Source: Ruminococcus sp. (GTDB lineage: Bacteria > Bacillota > Clostridia > Oscillospirales > Acutalibacteraceae). From it: a DNA stretch of 64,000 bases. The DNA is taken from positions 13,418-77,417 of the forward strand of contig SFGA01000025.1 in the NCBI GenBank assembly GCA_004556705.1. Direction: 5' to 3'. Both the position numbers and the translations under genes were made by a program. Below the pieces are notes generated by a model. It was not told the DNA's origin, did no database searches, and saw nothing but the letters and a program-made list of their open reading frames with translations. Shown here piece by piece: positions 8,066 through 16,747 of this stretch (the first letter of the stretch is position 1; every line of letters starts with the position of its first letter).

Positions 8066-9343
8066 ATGGCAAAACGAATTTATATTGATATGGACGGCAC
8101 TTTGTGTCGCTTCCACGATGCCGAACATAAATATATTGAACAAATGTGGGAAAAAGGTTTCTATATAAATTTGCAACCTTTTGAAGAGTTTGTGAAAGCA
8201 GTATCTCTCTGTATTGACCGTAACGCCGATACAGAGTTTTTTATTCTCTCGGCAGTTTTAGATACCGAACCGCCTTTTGCCGAAGCTGAAAAACGAGAAT
8301 GGTTACACAGACATCTTCCACAGCTCTCGGATGGCAATATGTTATTTATTCCCGCCGGGACAGACAAGAGTTCGCTTATTCCCGATATGAGTTCTGACTG
8401 TATTCTGATTGACGATTACAACAAAAACCTATCAGAATGGCGAATACAGGGCGGTACAGCAATCAAGTTCATCAATGACATCAATGACCGTGGGTTAGGT
8501 GCCTACGGCGGCGAAATCGGCAATATATGGGACGGCGAGCGTGTCAGATATAACGATAGTGCAATGGCAACCTGCTTGCGTATAGAACGCTTATCGGGAA
8601 TTAAAAACACAATAGAAAAAGAAAATGCCTTTTACGGCTTTTCGGACGATGTTCTTCCCGACCAATTCCTTGAACTGCTGCCGAGTTATTTTTCCGTTCG
8701 TCAAACGCACGATACACACTTAATTCAAGAGTTATACCGCAAAGGCGAAGGCTTTTTTGATTATGAGTCTGTATCGGCTCATTCCCGAAATTTTGTCCGT
8801 GAAATAACAACAGACAAGCAAAACGGTCAGCTCGCACTCTATCAGCGTGAAAACAACTTGAATGATGCAATGATGAATTGCCTTGATACCTGCTACACCT
8901 TATCTCGTGCATACGCTATCTCGCTCAATAAAATGACCGGATGGATGATTGCTTCTATTCGTCAAGAACACCTTTGGCAAACTTACCCTGTTACCTGCTC
9001 AAATTTGCAATCATACATATCAAAGCAGCTTGCCCGTGATACAAGATTAACTGTTCTTGCGGACCAAATAAAAGCTATATCCACTCAAATAAACAAAGCC
9101 GAAAGCAGAGTATATCTTCCCGCCTCATCAGACGTGGAAATGGATGTTACCTCCGGTGGAGTTCAAAAAAGTGTTCTGTCCGATTGGTGCCGACAAATGA
9201 AAACTCTTATGAAAGACTATTCGGATGAATGGCGGCAGCTCGCAGGAACAGAATATCCAAATATTTTGTTCGGAAACGGACAAATCAAATATCAGAAATA
9301 TGCTGATACTCAAAAAACTTCTCGAACTATCCATCAAAAATAA
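8066..9343 (+). CDS. HAD-like nucleotidase-type domain fused to an element-specific C-terminal domain
   Basis: The first about 150 residues look like a 5'(3')-deoxyribonucleotidase-type HAD domain: DMDGTL (nucleophile Asp8, Asp10), a Ser/Ala after a strand (FFILSAV, motif II) and CILIDDYNKN (motif III/IV acidic pair). The C-terminal about 250 residues resemble a DUF3848/DUF3849-type region found in conjugative elements of Clostridia; that match is from memory. AGGAGGAA precedes the ATG. A nucleotidase on an element might alter nucleotide pools or act in defence, but neither is shown here. Confidence 0.75.
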   Translation: MAKRIYIDMDGTLCRFHDAEHKYIEQMWEKGFYINLQPFEEFVKAVSLCIDRNADTEFFILSAVLDTEPPFAEAEKREWLHRHLPQLSDGNMLFIPAGTDKSSLIPDMSSDCILIDDYNKNLSEWRIQGGTAIKFINDINDRGLGAYGGEIGNIWDGERVRYNDSAMATCLRIERLSGIKNTIEKENAFYGFSDDVLPDQFLELLPSYFSVRQTHDTHLIQELYRKGEGFFDYESVSAHSRNFVREITTDKQNGQLALYQRENNLNDAMMNCLDTCYTLSRAYAISLNKMTGWMIASIRQEHLWQTYPVTCSNLQSYISKQLARDTRLTVLADQIKAISTQINKAESRVYLPASSDVEMDVTSGGVQKSVLSDWCRQMKTLMKDYSDEWRQLAGTEYPNILFGNGQIKYQKYADTQKTSRTIHQK

Positions 9344-9364
9344 TTTTAAGAAAGGACTGTTAAA

Positions 9365-10390
9365 ATGGCAACGACAACAGTTTTTCGTGTAGAGAAAAAT
9401 AAAAACTACACAACAATCTCTAATCATCATTTACAGGACAGAAATCTCTCCCTTAAAGCAAAAGGCTTATTGACATTGATACTGTCATTACCACCCGATT
9501 GGGATATGACATTAAAAGGACTGGTATCACTCAGCGGCGACGGTGTCGATTCGGTTCGTTCAGGTATTCAAGAACTTGAAAAAGCCGGATATTTGCGACG
9601 TTCTCGTTCTCGCAACAATCTCGGTCAGCTCTTATGTACTGAGTACACAATTTACGAACACGCAGTAACAGAAAATGTTGCTTCAGAGACAGAAATTGAC
9701 GATAATTTGAATATAATATATAGTGAAGAAAGCCACATTGGAAAATCCGATGTGGACAAAAACAGCCAGATTGGAAAATCCGATGTGGATGAAAATAGCC
9801 AGATTGGAAAATCCGATGTGGATGAAAATACAACAGAAAATTTCGACGATAGCCAGATTGGATTTTCCAACATAGGAAAACCCTATATAGGAAAATCCCA
9901 CACAATAAAATACTTAAATAATAAAGATACTTATAATATAAATAACTATCCTTATCAATCTACATATAGTAGTAAGTTATGTAGAGAGCCGAAAGAAAAC
10001 TCGATTGATGAGATGGAAAAAGCACAAACGCTTTATGAAGAGCGAAAAGCTTATGAAGAAATCATAAAGCAAAATATCGCTTATGACTTATTATCCGAAC
10101 AGAAAGAAATAAGCCGTGATTTTTTAGACTTATGTATTCAAGTGATGGTGGATGCTGTAACAAGCAACAAGCCATACATTAAAATCAAAGGTCAAGACAT
10201 TCCGAAGGAAGCTGTCAAAAGCGTATTGCTTAAATTAGACGACGAAAACATATCCTATGTTGATATGTGCCTCTCCGAGTCAAAAACAGCCATTAAGAAT
10301 ATGCAGTCTTACATATTGACAGCACTTTACTGTTCCCAACACGGAGGCGACACCTATTTCAATCAGCTTGTCAAACACGATTATGCTTAA
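9365..10390 (+). CDS. Plasmid-type replication initiator (RepA-like, winged helix, DUF6017-type)
   Basis: The 341-residue protein starts with the pattern typical of these initiators (FRVEKNKNYTTISNHHLQD) and a winged-helix DNA-binding domain (about 25-95, with LSLKAKGLLTLILSLP and DSVRSGIQELEKAGYL). A low-complexity linker follows, and residues 215-341 resemble DUF6017. The linker is encoded by three 33-bp direct repeats plus partial copies, which gives it repeated GKSDVD segments. AAAGGACTG precedes the ATG. Together with parA-parB it suggests that the excised element replicates autonomously. Confidence 0.8.
   Translation: MATTTVFRVEKNKNYTTISNHHLQDRNLSLKAKGLLTLILSLPPDWDMTLKGLVSLSGDGVDSVRSGIQELEKAGYLRRSRSRNNLGQLLCTEYTIYEHAVTENVASETEIDDNLNIIYSEESHIGKSDVDKNSQIGKSDVDENSQIGKSDVDENTTENFDDSQIGFSNIGKPYIGKSHTIKYLNNKDTYNINNYPYQSTYSSKLCREPKENSIDEMEKAQTLYEERKAYEEIIKQNIAYDLLSEQKEISRDFLDLCIQVMVDAVTSNKPYIKIKGQDIPKEAVKSVLLKLDDENISYVDMCLSESKTAIKNMQSYILTALYCSQHGGDTYFNQLVKHDYA
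9731..9829 (+). repeat. Three tandem 33-bp repeats inside the replication initiator gene (possible iterons)
   Basis: Three units start at 9731, 9764 and 9797. The second and third are identical and the first differs at a few positions. Each contains ATTGGAAAATCC. A related partial unit follows at 9851, including TTGGATTTTCCAA (reverse complement TTGGAAAATCCAA), and further TAGGAAAA elements run to about 9898. In RepA_N plasmids the origin lies within the rep gene in such repeats; here that role is inference. Confidence 0.7.
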
Positions 10391-10416
10391 TGACGGCAAT
10401 ATGACAAATTCGCACA

Positions 10417-10446
10417 TTTGTATATACAAAAAAAGCGTGATAATAT
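10417..10446 (+). promoter_or_regulatory. Candidate promoter with palindromic -35 region
   Basis: TTTGTATATACAAA (10417-10430) is a 14-bp perfect palindrome. TTGTAT within it and TAATAT (10441-10446) form a -35/-10 pair spaced 17 bp. It would drive the cargo block starting at 10497 and could be controlled by a dimeric repressor. Confidence 0.45.
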
Positions 10447-10496
10447 AGTTACAGATGAGGAACACATCATCAACAAACATACGGAGGTAAATATCT

Positions 10497-11219
10497 ATGA
10501 AGATGAATTTAGAAAAATTCAAATCAGACAAGAAATTCAGAAACACCGTTCTTTGTTCGGTTATCGGCTTAATTCTTGTTATCGCTGTATCAGTTGCAGT
10601 TCCGATAGGCGTACACAACAGCAACATAAAAAAAGCGACAATCAGCGAACAAGCTGCTTCTACCGAACCTGAAACAATAACTGAAAACGAAACAGAGCCT
10701 GAAAGCGAAACAACTTCGGCAGAAGTTACCGAGCAGGAAACAGCGGAAGCGACAACTGTTGAAGCTTCAAAAGTCAGTCCTCCGAACACAAACAAAAGCA
10801 GCTCATCAGACAAGAGTAGTCCTGCAAAAGGAAAGCCGACTCAGAAAAAAAGCGGAAGCAAGAGCAATACCAAGCCTAAACAAGAGACGGGAACAACTTC
10901 ACCACAGCAGACTGAACACGTATGGACGCAAGCAAAGGTCGATGCCGTTGTTACGGAGATTAAGCAATATGCTATCGACAAAGGATTTGTAATCAATTCA
11001 AGACTTACCACACAAGGTACAAGTTGGAGAAATCCTGCCAGCACAGAATCTACACCTGAAAGAGTGAAGTCAAGATTGCATTACTGTGTAGATGATATTT
11101 ACACAATGGGAATGAATAGATTTGGATATATCCCTGAAGAATCATATCTTAATGTTGTAGCTCAGCAGTACACTGACAGCGACGGTAATACCCAATGGGA
11201 AATCTATGTCGTATATTAA
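10497..11219 (+). CDS. Membrane-anchored extracytoplasmic protein with Thr/Glu-rich linker
   Basis: A 240-residue protein with a short basic N-terminus, a transmembrane segment or uncleaved signal (about 18-38), then a long Glu/Thr/Ser-rich linker (50-135), and a globular C-terminal domain (about 140-240). It has no lipobox or sorting motif. ACGGAGG precedes the ATG. It opens the surface-protein block and could act at the cell surface during mating or adhesion; no family was recognised. Confidence 0.75.
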   Translation: MKMNLEKFKSDKKFRNTVLCSVIGLILVIAVSVAVPIGVHNSNIKKATISEQAASTEPETITENETEPESETTSAEVTEQETAEATTVEASKVSPPNTNKSSSSDKSSPAKGKPTQKKSGSKSNTKPKQETGTTSPQQTEHVWTQAKVDAVVTEIKQYAIDKGFVINSRLTTQGTSWRNPASTESTPERVKSRLHYCVDDIYTMGMNRFGYIPEESYLNVVAQQYTDSDGNTQWEIYVVY

Positions 11220-11247
11220 ATCATAAAAACTTGAATAAACGAACAAA

Positions 11248-11278
11248 AGAGACTTGTAAAAACAAGTCTCTTTTTTTT
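11248..11278 (+). terminator. Terminator before the adhesin gene
   Basis: AGAGACTTGT pairs perfectly with ACAAGTCTCT around a 4-nt loop, followed by eight T. Confidence 0.93.
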
Positions 11279-11340
11279 ACTCTTATTCGTCCAATGTGGC
11301 GTTCACATAGATATTAAACAATACGAAAGGAATTTGAAAA

Positions 11341-14300
11341 ATGAAAAAACAAACAAGTCGATTTTTAGCAGCTTTTCTAACTCTGTTAATGCTGTTTTCT
11401 CCGTTGTCGGTAGCGGTGTCTGCTTTAAGCGTCGGCGAAACAGTTAAGGTTAGCGGTGCAAGCGAATGGATTCCCGGCTTTTATTACAACTTCTCAAAGT
11501 CCGGCTTCGGCACAAATAAACACGGACAGCATCAACGTTTACACACAGCAGACGGAAGACCTGCCTATTGCGTAGAACCGAACAAGCACTTTACGGATGG
11601 TAATAAAACAATTCGTGAAACAATAGACTCTTTGCCTGAAAATGTGCAGGATAACATTTCGTTTGCATTTCTTTATGGCTTTGACGGTAACACAAAATAC
11701 GGTTATTCGTGGCAGACGGAATATGTGGCAACACAGGGTGTCATTTGGGCATTGGTTCAAGGATATTTTAATACGGTACAAGAAGATACATTTTTAAACT
11801 GTGCGTTCGGTGGAAGCACTTCATCTGCCAACCGTGCAAACTGTAAAGCAGTGTATTCGAAAATTAAAGGACAGATTTTATCTCATAAAATTCTTCCGAG
11901 TTTTGCCGGCGAATTTCCTTCTTGGGGAAGTAAAATTACCCTAAAATACAATTTTTCAACAGGAAAATATGAAGGTAGCGTAACGGACGGCAACGGCGTT
12001 TTGTCAGGATACAGTTTTTCTTGCAGCGGTGTGAGCTTCACAAAGTCAGGCAACACTCTGTATATAAGCACCGACCGCATTTTAGATAATGCTACCGTAT
12101 CAGGCGAACGAACAAGCAATTCTTATGTTTCCGTTTTGCCGGCGATATGTGCAGGCTACGCAGTCGGCTCCGACCAAACCACAGCTGTTGCTCTCAACTT
12201 AAAAGACCCCGTCAACGCATACTTTAGCTTGAAAACCGAATCCGTAGGACACGTTAAGTTAGTCAAGACTTCGGAAGACGGCAAGGTTGCAAATGTATCG
12301 TTGCACATCAGCGGTAACGGCATAGATAAAGATGTAAAAACGGGTAAGGACGGTACTATTACCGTTAAAAACTTAATCGCCGGATCTTATACCGTTTCTG
12401 AAATCACAAACGGCTATTATGTTCCGCAAACGGCACAGACTTTTACTATTCTGCCGGGACAGACAACTACCGTTACCTTCAACAACGTGCTCAAGCGTGG
12501 CTCTTTGACCGTAACTAAGACGTCTGAAGACGGTGTGCTCGAAGGACACCGCTTCCATCTGTTTGGTACCTCCGAAAGCGGTTTGGAAGTCAATGCTTAT
12601 GCGGTTACCGACAACACGGGCAAGGCATATTTTAACGACATTCTCATCGGTAACGGATACACACTTGAAGAAGTGGATACAGGAATTCAATATGTTGTTC
12701 CCAACAGCCAAACAACCGATATTGCTTGGAACAGCGTTACAAACGCTTCTTTCAAAAATGTTCTAAAGAAGTTTACGGTTACAGTCAAAAAACAGGACAG
12801 CATAACCGGTAAAGCTCAAGGTAACGGAACATTGGCGGGTGCTGTATACGGCGTCTATAAAAATAATACGCTTGTAGATACATACACGACTGATGAAAGC
12901 GGCAGCTTTACATCCAAAGAATATATATGCGGCGATAACTGGACTTTGCGTGAGCTGACATCCAGCGAGGGCTATTTGGTTAATGAAACTGTTTATCACA
13001 TCGGCGCAGAAGCCGGCAATTTCACAGTTGAGCACAATGCCGTTTCTATGGGTGTGACAGAGGATGTTATTCTCGGGCAAATTGCGATAATTAAGCACAA
13101 CGACAACGGGGACACTCAAATCGAAACGCCCGAAGTCGGTGCTAAATTTGAAATATACCTCAAGTCTAAAGGCTCTTATGCTGCGGCAAATGACCGTGAA
13201 CGAGACTTGTTGGTAATTGACGAAAACGGATTTGCCCAAACAAAAAAGCTGCCATACGGCATATATACAGCCCATCAAACAAGAGGTAAGGACGGTACAG
13301 AGTTTATTGAGGACTTTGACATTGTAATCAACAAGCACGGGGAAATCTACCGATATTTAATCAACAATGCAACCTATAAAAGCTACCTTCAATTTACCAA
13401 GACAGATGCGGAAACAGGCAAAACCGTACCGTTGGCAGGAACAGGCATACAGCTCTATGACCCGCAGGGAAATTTGATAACGATGACTTATACCTATCCT
13501 ACGCCGACAACAATTGATACATTCTATACAGATAACAACGGACGGCTCGTCACACCCGAACAGCTTCCCTATGGCAAAGGCTATTCGGCAGTTGAGGTTT
13601 ATGCATCTTACGGATATGTTGTTGACAAAACACCTGTGCCCTTCGATATAACACCCGAAACTATGACAAAAGACGGTGCATTAACGGTTGTTAACATTAC
13701 TAAATCAAATATGCCACAAAAAGGCACAATTGACATCACAAAGCTCGGAGAGGTGTTTAGTTCCACATCCTTTGACGGCACATTCTATCAGCCTGTTTTT
13801 TCGCTTACAAATAACAAAGGTGCGGTATTTACAATTACTGCTGCCGAGGACATTATCACACCCGACGGCACAATACGTGCAAAGCAGGGCGATGTAGTAG
13901 ACATCGTTACAATCGGAAACAGCACCTCTCAGTCAAAGCTTTTGTATCTCGGTAAATACCTTGTTCAAGAAACCAAAGCAGCCTACGGTATGGTTATAGA
14001 CCCAACTGTTTATGAAGTATCCCTCACATACGCAGGTCAGGATATTTCGGTGACATCCACGGCAATAACGGTTACCAATGCACGGCAAAAGGCGGTTATT
14101 GACCTCAAAAAAGTTTTAGAACAAGACGACTTATTCGAACTCGGCAATAATAACGAACTGCAAAAAGTGCAGTTTGCCCTTTATGCTGCCGAAGATTTAA
14201 CGGCAACGGACGGCTCTGTAATCCCGAAAGACGGGTTATTGGAAATCCTCTCCTTGAATGCTGACGGCACAGCAGAATTTGCAACAGATTTGCCAGTAGA

Positions 14301-15153
14301 AGCAAAAGCTTATGTAAAAGAGTACAGTACGGACGAACACTATGTTCTTTCAGATACGAAATATCCTGTAATCTTTGAATACGCCGGACAAAATGTGTCT
14401 GAAGTCCGCATTTCAGTCAATAACGGTAGCGCAATCGAAAACACGCTCAAGCGTGGCAGCATAATCGGCAAGAAGAGCGACGAACAAGGAAATGCACTTG
14501 CTGATGCTGTTTTCGGGCTGTTCCGTATAGAAGAAACTGAATACACCGAAGCGACGGCACTTTTGACTGCTGTGAGCAACAATGACGGCGTTTTCCGCTT
14601 TGACAATGTTCCTGTAGGCGAATATGTAGTTATTGAGCTTTCCGCACCCGAAGGTTACTTGTTAGATAATACACCTATACCCGTAACTCTCAACAAAGAC
14701 GGACAGATTGTCACGATTAAGGCTGTCAACATATGGGCAAACGGTAAGCTCATCATCACAAAATCAGACTTCTCTGACGGAACGCTGTTACCTAACGTTG
14801 GATTCCGTATCCGCAACGAGCAGGGCGAAATTGTCAGCGAAGGCTATACAAACGAAAACGGCGTCGTTGAGTTTGACGGTTTGAAAAGAGGAAAATATAC
14901 CTATCAGGAATTTGAAGCAAAAAGCGGGTATATATTAGACGAAACCGAATACCCGTTTGAAATCACAAAAGAACAGGCGGTTGTAGAAGTCAATATAACC
15001 AATAACAAAGTACCGATACCGGTAGAAATTCCGAAAACAGGAAATAAATCCAAAACATTATACTTCGCCGCAGGAACCCTCGGCGTATTGAATTCGGCAG
15101 CTTGGATAACACTTTCGTTCATTAAACGACGCAAGACTAAAAGCACTTTGTAA
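11341..15153 (+). CDS. Cell-wall-anchored adhesin with thioester domain and multiple Cna-B/SpaA repeats
   Basis: A 1270-residue surface protein. It has a signal peptide (about 1-29) and then a thioester (TQXA) domain: YCVEP supplies the Cys and ATQGVIW the Gln of the internal bond. Roughly eight to nine Cna-B/SpaA-type repeats follow, marked by recurring T-K-T-S/D-A-E starts and closing E-x-x-A-P/S-x-G-Y strands (for example LSAPEGYLLDNTP). The end is IPKTG, a hydrophobic segment and a KRRK tail, so a sortase anchors it. No sortase gene occurs in the element, so a host sortase is needed. Thioester domains bind host surfaces covalently, and here the protein may aid gut adhesion or donor-recipient contact. 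GAAAGGAA precedes the ATG. Confidence 0.92.
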   Translation: MKKQTSRFLAAFLTLLMLFSPLSVAVSALSVGETVKVSGASEWIPGFYYNFSKSGFGTNKHGQHQRLHTADGRPAYCVEPNKHFTDGNKTIRETIDSLPENVQDNISFAFLYGFDGNTKYGYSWQTEYVATQGVIWALVQGYFNTVQEDTFLNCAFGGSTSSANRANCKAVYSKIKGQILSHKILPSFAGEFPSWGSKITLKYNFSTGKYEGSVTDGNGVLSGYSFSCSGVSFTKSGNTLYISTDRILDNATVSGERTSNSYVSVLPAICAGYAVGSDQTTAVALNLKDPVNAYFSLKTESVGHVKLVKTSEDGKVANVSLHISGNGIDKDVKTGKDGTITVKNLIAGSYTVSEITNGYYVPQTAQTFTILPGQTTTVTFNNVLKRGSLTVTKTSEDGVLEGHRFHLFGTSESGLEVNAYAVTDNTGKAYFNDILIGNGYTLEEVDTGIQYVVPNSQTTDIAWNSVTNASFKNVLKKFTVTVKKQDSITGKAQGNGTLAGAVYGVYKNNTLVDTYTTDESGSFTSKEYICGDNWTLRELTSSEGYLVNETVYHIGAEAGNFTVEHNAVSMGVTEDVILGQIAIIKHNDNGDTQIETPEVGAKFEIYLKSKGSYAAANDRERDLLVIDENGFAQTKKLPYGIYTAHQTRGKDGTEFIEDFDIVINKHGEIYRYLINNATYKSYLQFTKTDAETGKTVPLAGTGIQLYDPQGNLITMTYTYPTPTTIDTFYTDNNGRLVTPEQLPYGKGYSAVEVYASYGYVVDKTPVPFDITPETMTKDGALTVVNITKSNMPQKGTIDITKLGEVFSSTSFDGTFYQPVFSLTNNKGAVFTITAAEDIITPDGTIRAKQGDVVDIVTIGNSTSQSKLLYLGKYLVQETKAAYGMVIDPTVYEVSLTYAGQDISVTSTAITVTNARQKAVIDLKKVLEQDDLFELGNNNELQKVQFALYAAEDLTATDGSVIPKDGLLEILSLNADGTAEFATDLPVEAKAYVKEYSTDEHYVLSDTKYPVIFEYAGQNVSEVRISVNNGSAIENTLKRGSIIGKKSDEQGNALADAVFGLFRIEETEYTEATALLTAVSNNDGVFRFDNVPVGEYVVIELSAPEGYLLDNTPIPVTLNKDGQIVTIKAVNIWANGKLIITKSDFSDGTLLPNVGFRIRNEQGEIVSEGYTNENGVVEFDGLKRGKYTYQEFEAKSGYILDETEYPFEITKEQAVVEVNITNNKVPIPVEIPKTGNKSKTLYFAAGTLGVLNSAAWITLSFIKRRKTKSTL

Positions 15154-15170
15154 TCACAAGGTGCTTTTGT
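15139..15170 (+). terminator. Terminator spanning the adhesin stop codon
   Basis: AAAAGCACTTTGT (15139-15151) pairs with ACAAGGTGCTTTT (15156-15168) with one G-U; the right arm ends in T4 and is followed by GTTATTTT. Confidence 0.75.
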
Positions 15171-15213
15171 TATTTTAGACCATATCTTTTTTATCGGTTC
15201 CTCCTAAACACGC

Positions 15214-15250
15214 AAACGGCGGCGCAGAAGATACACCTGCGTCGTTGTTT
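15214..15250 (+). other. Strong hairpin in the leader of the next gene
   Basis: AAACGGCGGCGCAG (15214-15227) can pair along all 14 positions (three G-U) with CTGCGTCGTTGTTT (15237-15250). It ends 12 bp before the ribosome site of the following gene, so it may be an attenuator or RNA-processing element. Confidence 0.5.
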
Positions 15251-15276
15251 TGTGTGGGAGAAGAAAGGAAATATAT

Positions 15277-16044
15277 ATGCAGCTTAAAAAATATCCGATT
15301 GAATTATTCGGCGATAAAACAAAAACAGTTCACAGAAAACATAAAATTCGGTATATCAGCCCTATCCAATTTGAACAGCAACAAAACGCTAATATTTGCG
15401 GATATACCGATTTAAGACTTCGCAAAAGCAAAAAGCACAAAGAGCCGATAGGAGTATTAAGCGATAACGAGAGCGATATATCTTATGTTTATTCTACCCG
15501 TTCAAAAACGGCAGCCATAAAAGGATATATCAAGCTTAAAGACACGGAAAACAAATATATAGCTATCACATCAAACTCTATTCTTCCGTGGCTGCTTATT
15601 CTCTTAGCTCTACTCTTGTTAATTCTGATTTCTATATTGTCCTTTTGCAATAAGCAACATCCCGGGTCTCCGATATTTCGTCCTAACATAGAACATAATA
15701 CCGACACCAACGAAGAAAAAGAAAACGAAGCAAAAGGAATTCAAGTCAGAGGATTTACTACTTGGTCAATTCCGGCTAACACAAGCAAAAATCTCTCCAT
15801 TCCGCTTGAGAACCCCGAAGGCAACCCTTGTTACTTCTCGTTTGAAATCTTGCTCTCTGATTCAGGAGAGGTAATATATTCATCCGATATGGTTCCGCCC
15901 GGAGAGAAAATATCAAGAATAAATATAACCCGTGAGTTTGACGCAGGCGACTACCCTGCAACTATCAAGATTAAGACTAACGAATTGACAACCGGAAAAG
16001 AAATAAATTCTCCGGCAATACAAATCATAATACACGTTAGTTAA
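15277..16044 (+). CDS. Single-pass membrane protein with extracytoplasmic beta-rich domain
   Basis: I start this 255-residue protein at the ATG at 15277 because AGAAAGGAAA is correctly spaced. About 105 polar residues come first, then a strong transmembrane segment (about 107-130, many Leu/Ile), a charged linker, and an about 100-residue domain with alternating hydrophobics that resembles an Ig-like beta sandwich. The N-terminal part is Lys/Arg-rich, so I infer it is cytoplasmic and the beta domain is outside. The gene sits between the adhesin and two secreted proteins and probably belongs to the same surface system. Confidence 0.75.
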   Translation: MQLKKYPIELFGDKTKTVHRKHKIRYISPIQFEQQQNANICGYTDLRLRKSKKHKEPIGVLSDNESDISYVYSTRSKTAAIKGYIKLKDTENKYIAITSNSILPWLLILLALLLLILISILSFCNKQHPGSPIFRPNIEHNTDTNEEKENEAKGIQVRGFTTWSIPANTSKNLSIPLENPEGNPCYFSFEILLSDSGEVIYSSDMVPPGEKISRINITREFDAGDYPATIKIKTNELTTGKEINSPAIQIIIHVS

Positions 16045-16126
16045 TTTAAGCACTTAATCGTTTTTTCTTTAATGGCAAGGATAAAGAAAAGCATTAAGGA
16101 ATATAAAACAAAGGAATGATTTAACT

Positions 16127-16666
16127 ATGAGAAAAATGAAAAAGGTATTTGCTGTAGTTCTTGCAATAATGTTGTTTGCAACATTAAGCACAACAGCATT
16201 TGCAGCAGACAAAACACTTACTGAAAACCACATTACCGATACAGCTCTTGTATATTATCAGGCAGGTAAAGTTGACAATAAGGGTAACGATGACCCGACA
16301 GACGATGTCGTATCAGGTACTTATACCGTAACAATTCCCGAATACATTAAAGCGGCAAAGGTCGGCGAGACTCCGGAAACAAGCAATGTAACAGCTAAGG
16401 ACGTTCTCATCCCTTACGGTACTAATCTTACCGTCGCTGTTACGTTCGAAAATGCTCTTGCTCTTTCGGATAATGCATCAACTAAGATTGCTTATAATAT
16501 GCAGGCTAACGGCACAAAGATTGTTTCCGGTGATACAATTCTCACCGTAGCTGCCGGTGATCCGAACGGCACATCCACCGTTCCCGTTGGTGCTGTTCTC
16601 ACTCAGGCACCCATTTTTGCCGGGGCTTATACAGATACAGCGACTTTCTCCGTTACTGTTGCGTAA
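16127..16666 (+). CDS. Small secreted protein, paralogue of the next gene's N-terminal domain
   Basis: A 179-residue protein with a clear signal peptide ending TAFAA (cleavage about residue 27). The mature part is beta-rich. The segment with YTVTIPEYIKAAKVGE resembles YTVSIPKYTKAQEYGD in the next gene. Both end with an 'Y-T/S-D-T-A-x-FSV/F' strand, which suggests one structural module of about 130 residues. It has no sorting signal, so it may be released or bound to another surface protein, possibly as a pilin-like or WxL-like subunit. It is flanked downstream by a strong terminator, so it can be expressed separately. Confidence 0.75.
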   Translation: MRKMKKVFAVVLAIMLFATLSTTAFAADKTLTENHITDTALVYYQAGKVDNKGNDDPTDDVVSGTYTVTIPEYIKAAKVGETPETSNVTAKDVLIPYGTNLTVAVTFENALALSDNASTKIAYNMQANGTKIVSGDTILTVAAGDPNGTSTVPVGAVLTQAPIFAGAYTDTATFSVTVA

Positions 16667-16683
16667 GACAGTTTTTAACCTTT

Positions 16684-16722
16684 CGGTTTAACAGCTTCCT
16701 TGTCGGCTGTTAAACCGTTTTT
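16684..16722 (+). terminator. Terminator between the two secreted-protein genes
   Basis: CGGTTTAACAGC pairs perfectly over 12 bp with GCTGTTAAACCG, followed by TTTTTT. Confidence 0.93.
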
Positions 16723-16747
16723 TCAAAAACAAAAAGGAGTGTAAAAA

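Noticed and set aside
9731..9829. A CRISPR array
   Set aside because: The 33-bp units are directly adjacent without spacers, and they are in frame within a gene.
9652..9905. Minus-strand frames with repeated SSTSDFPIW-type segments
   Set aside because: They are antisense readings of the 33-bp repeats in the rep gene.
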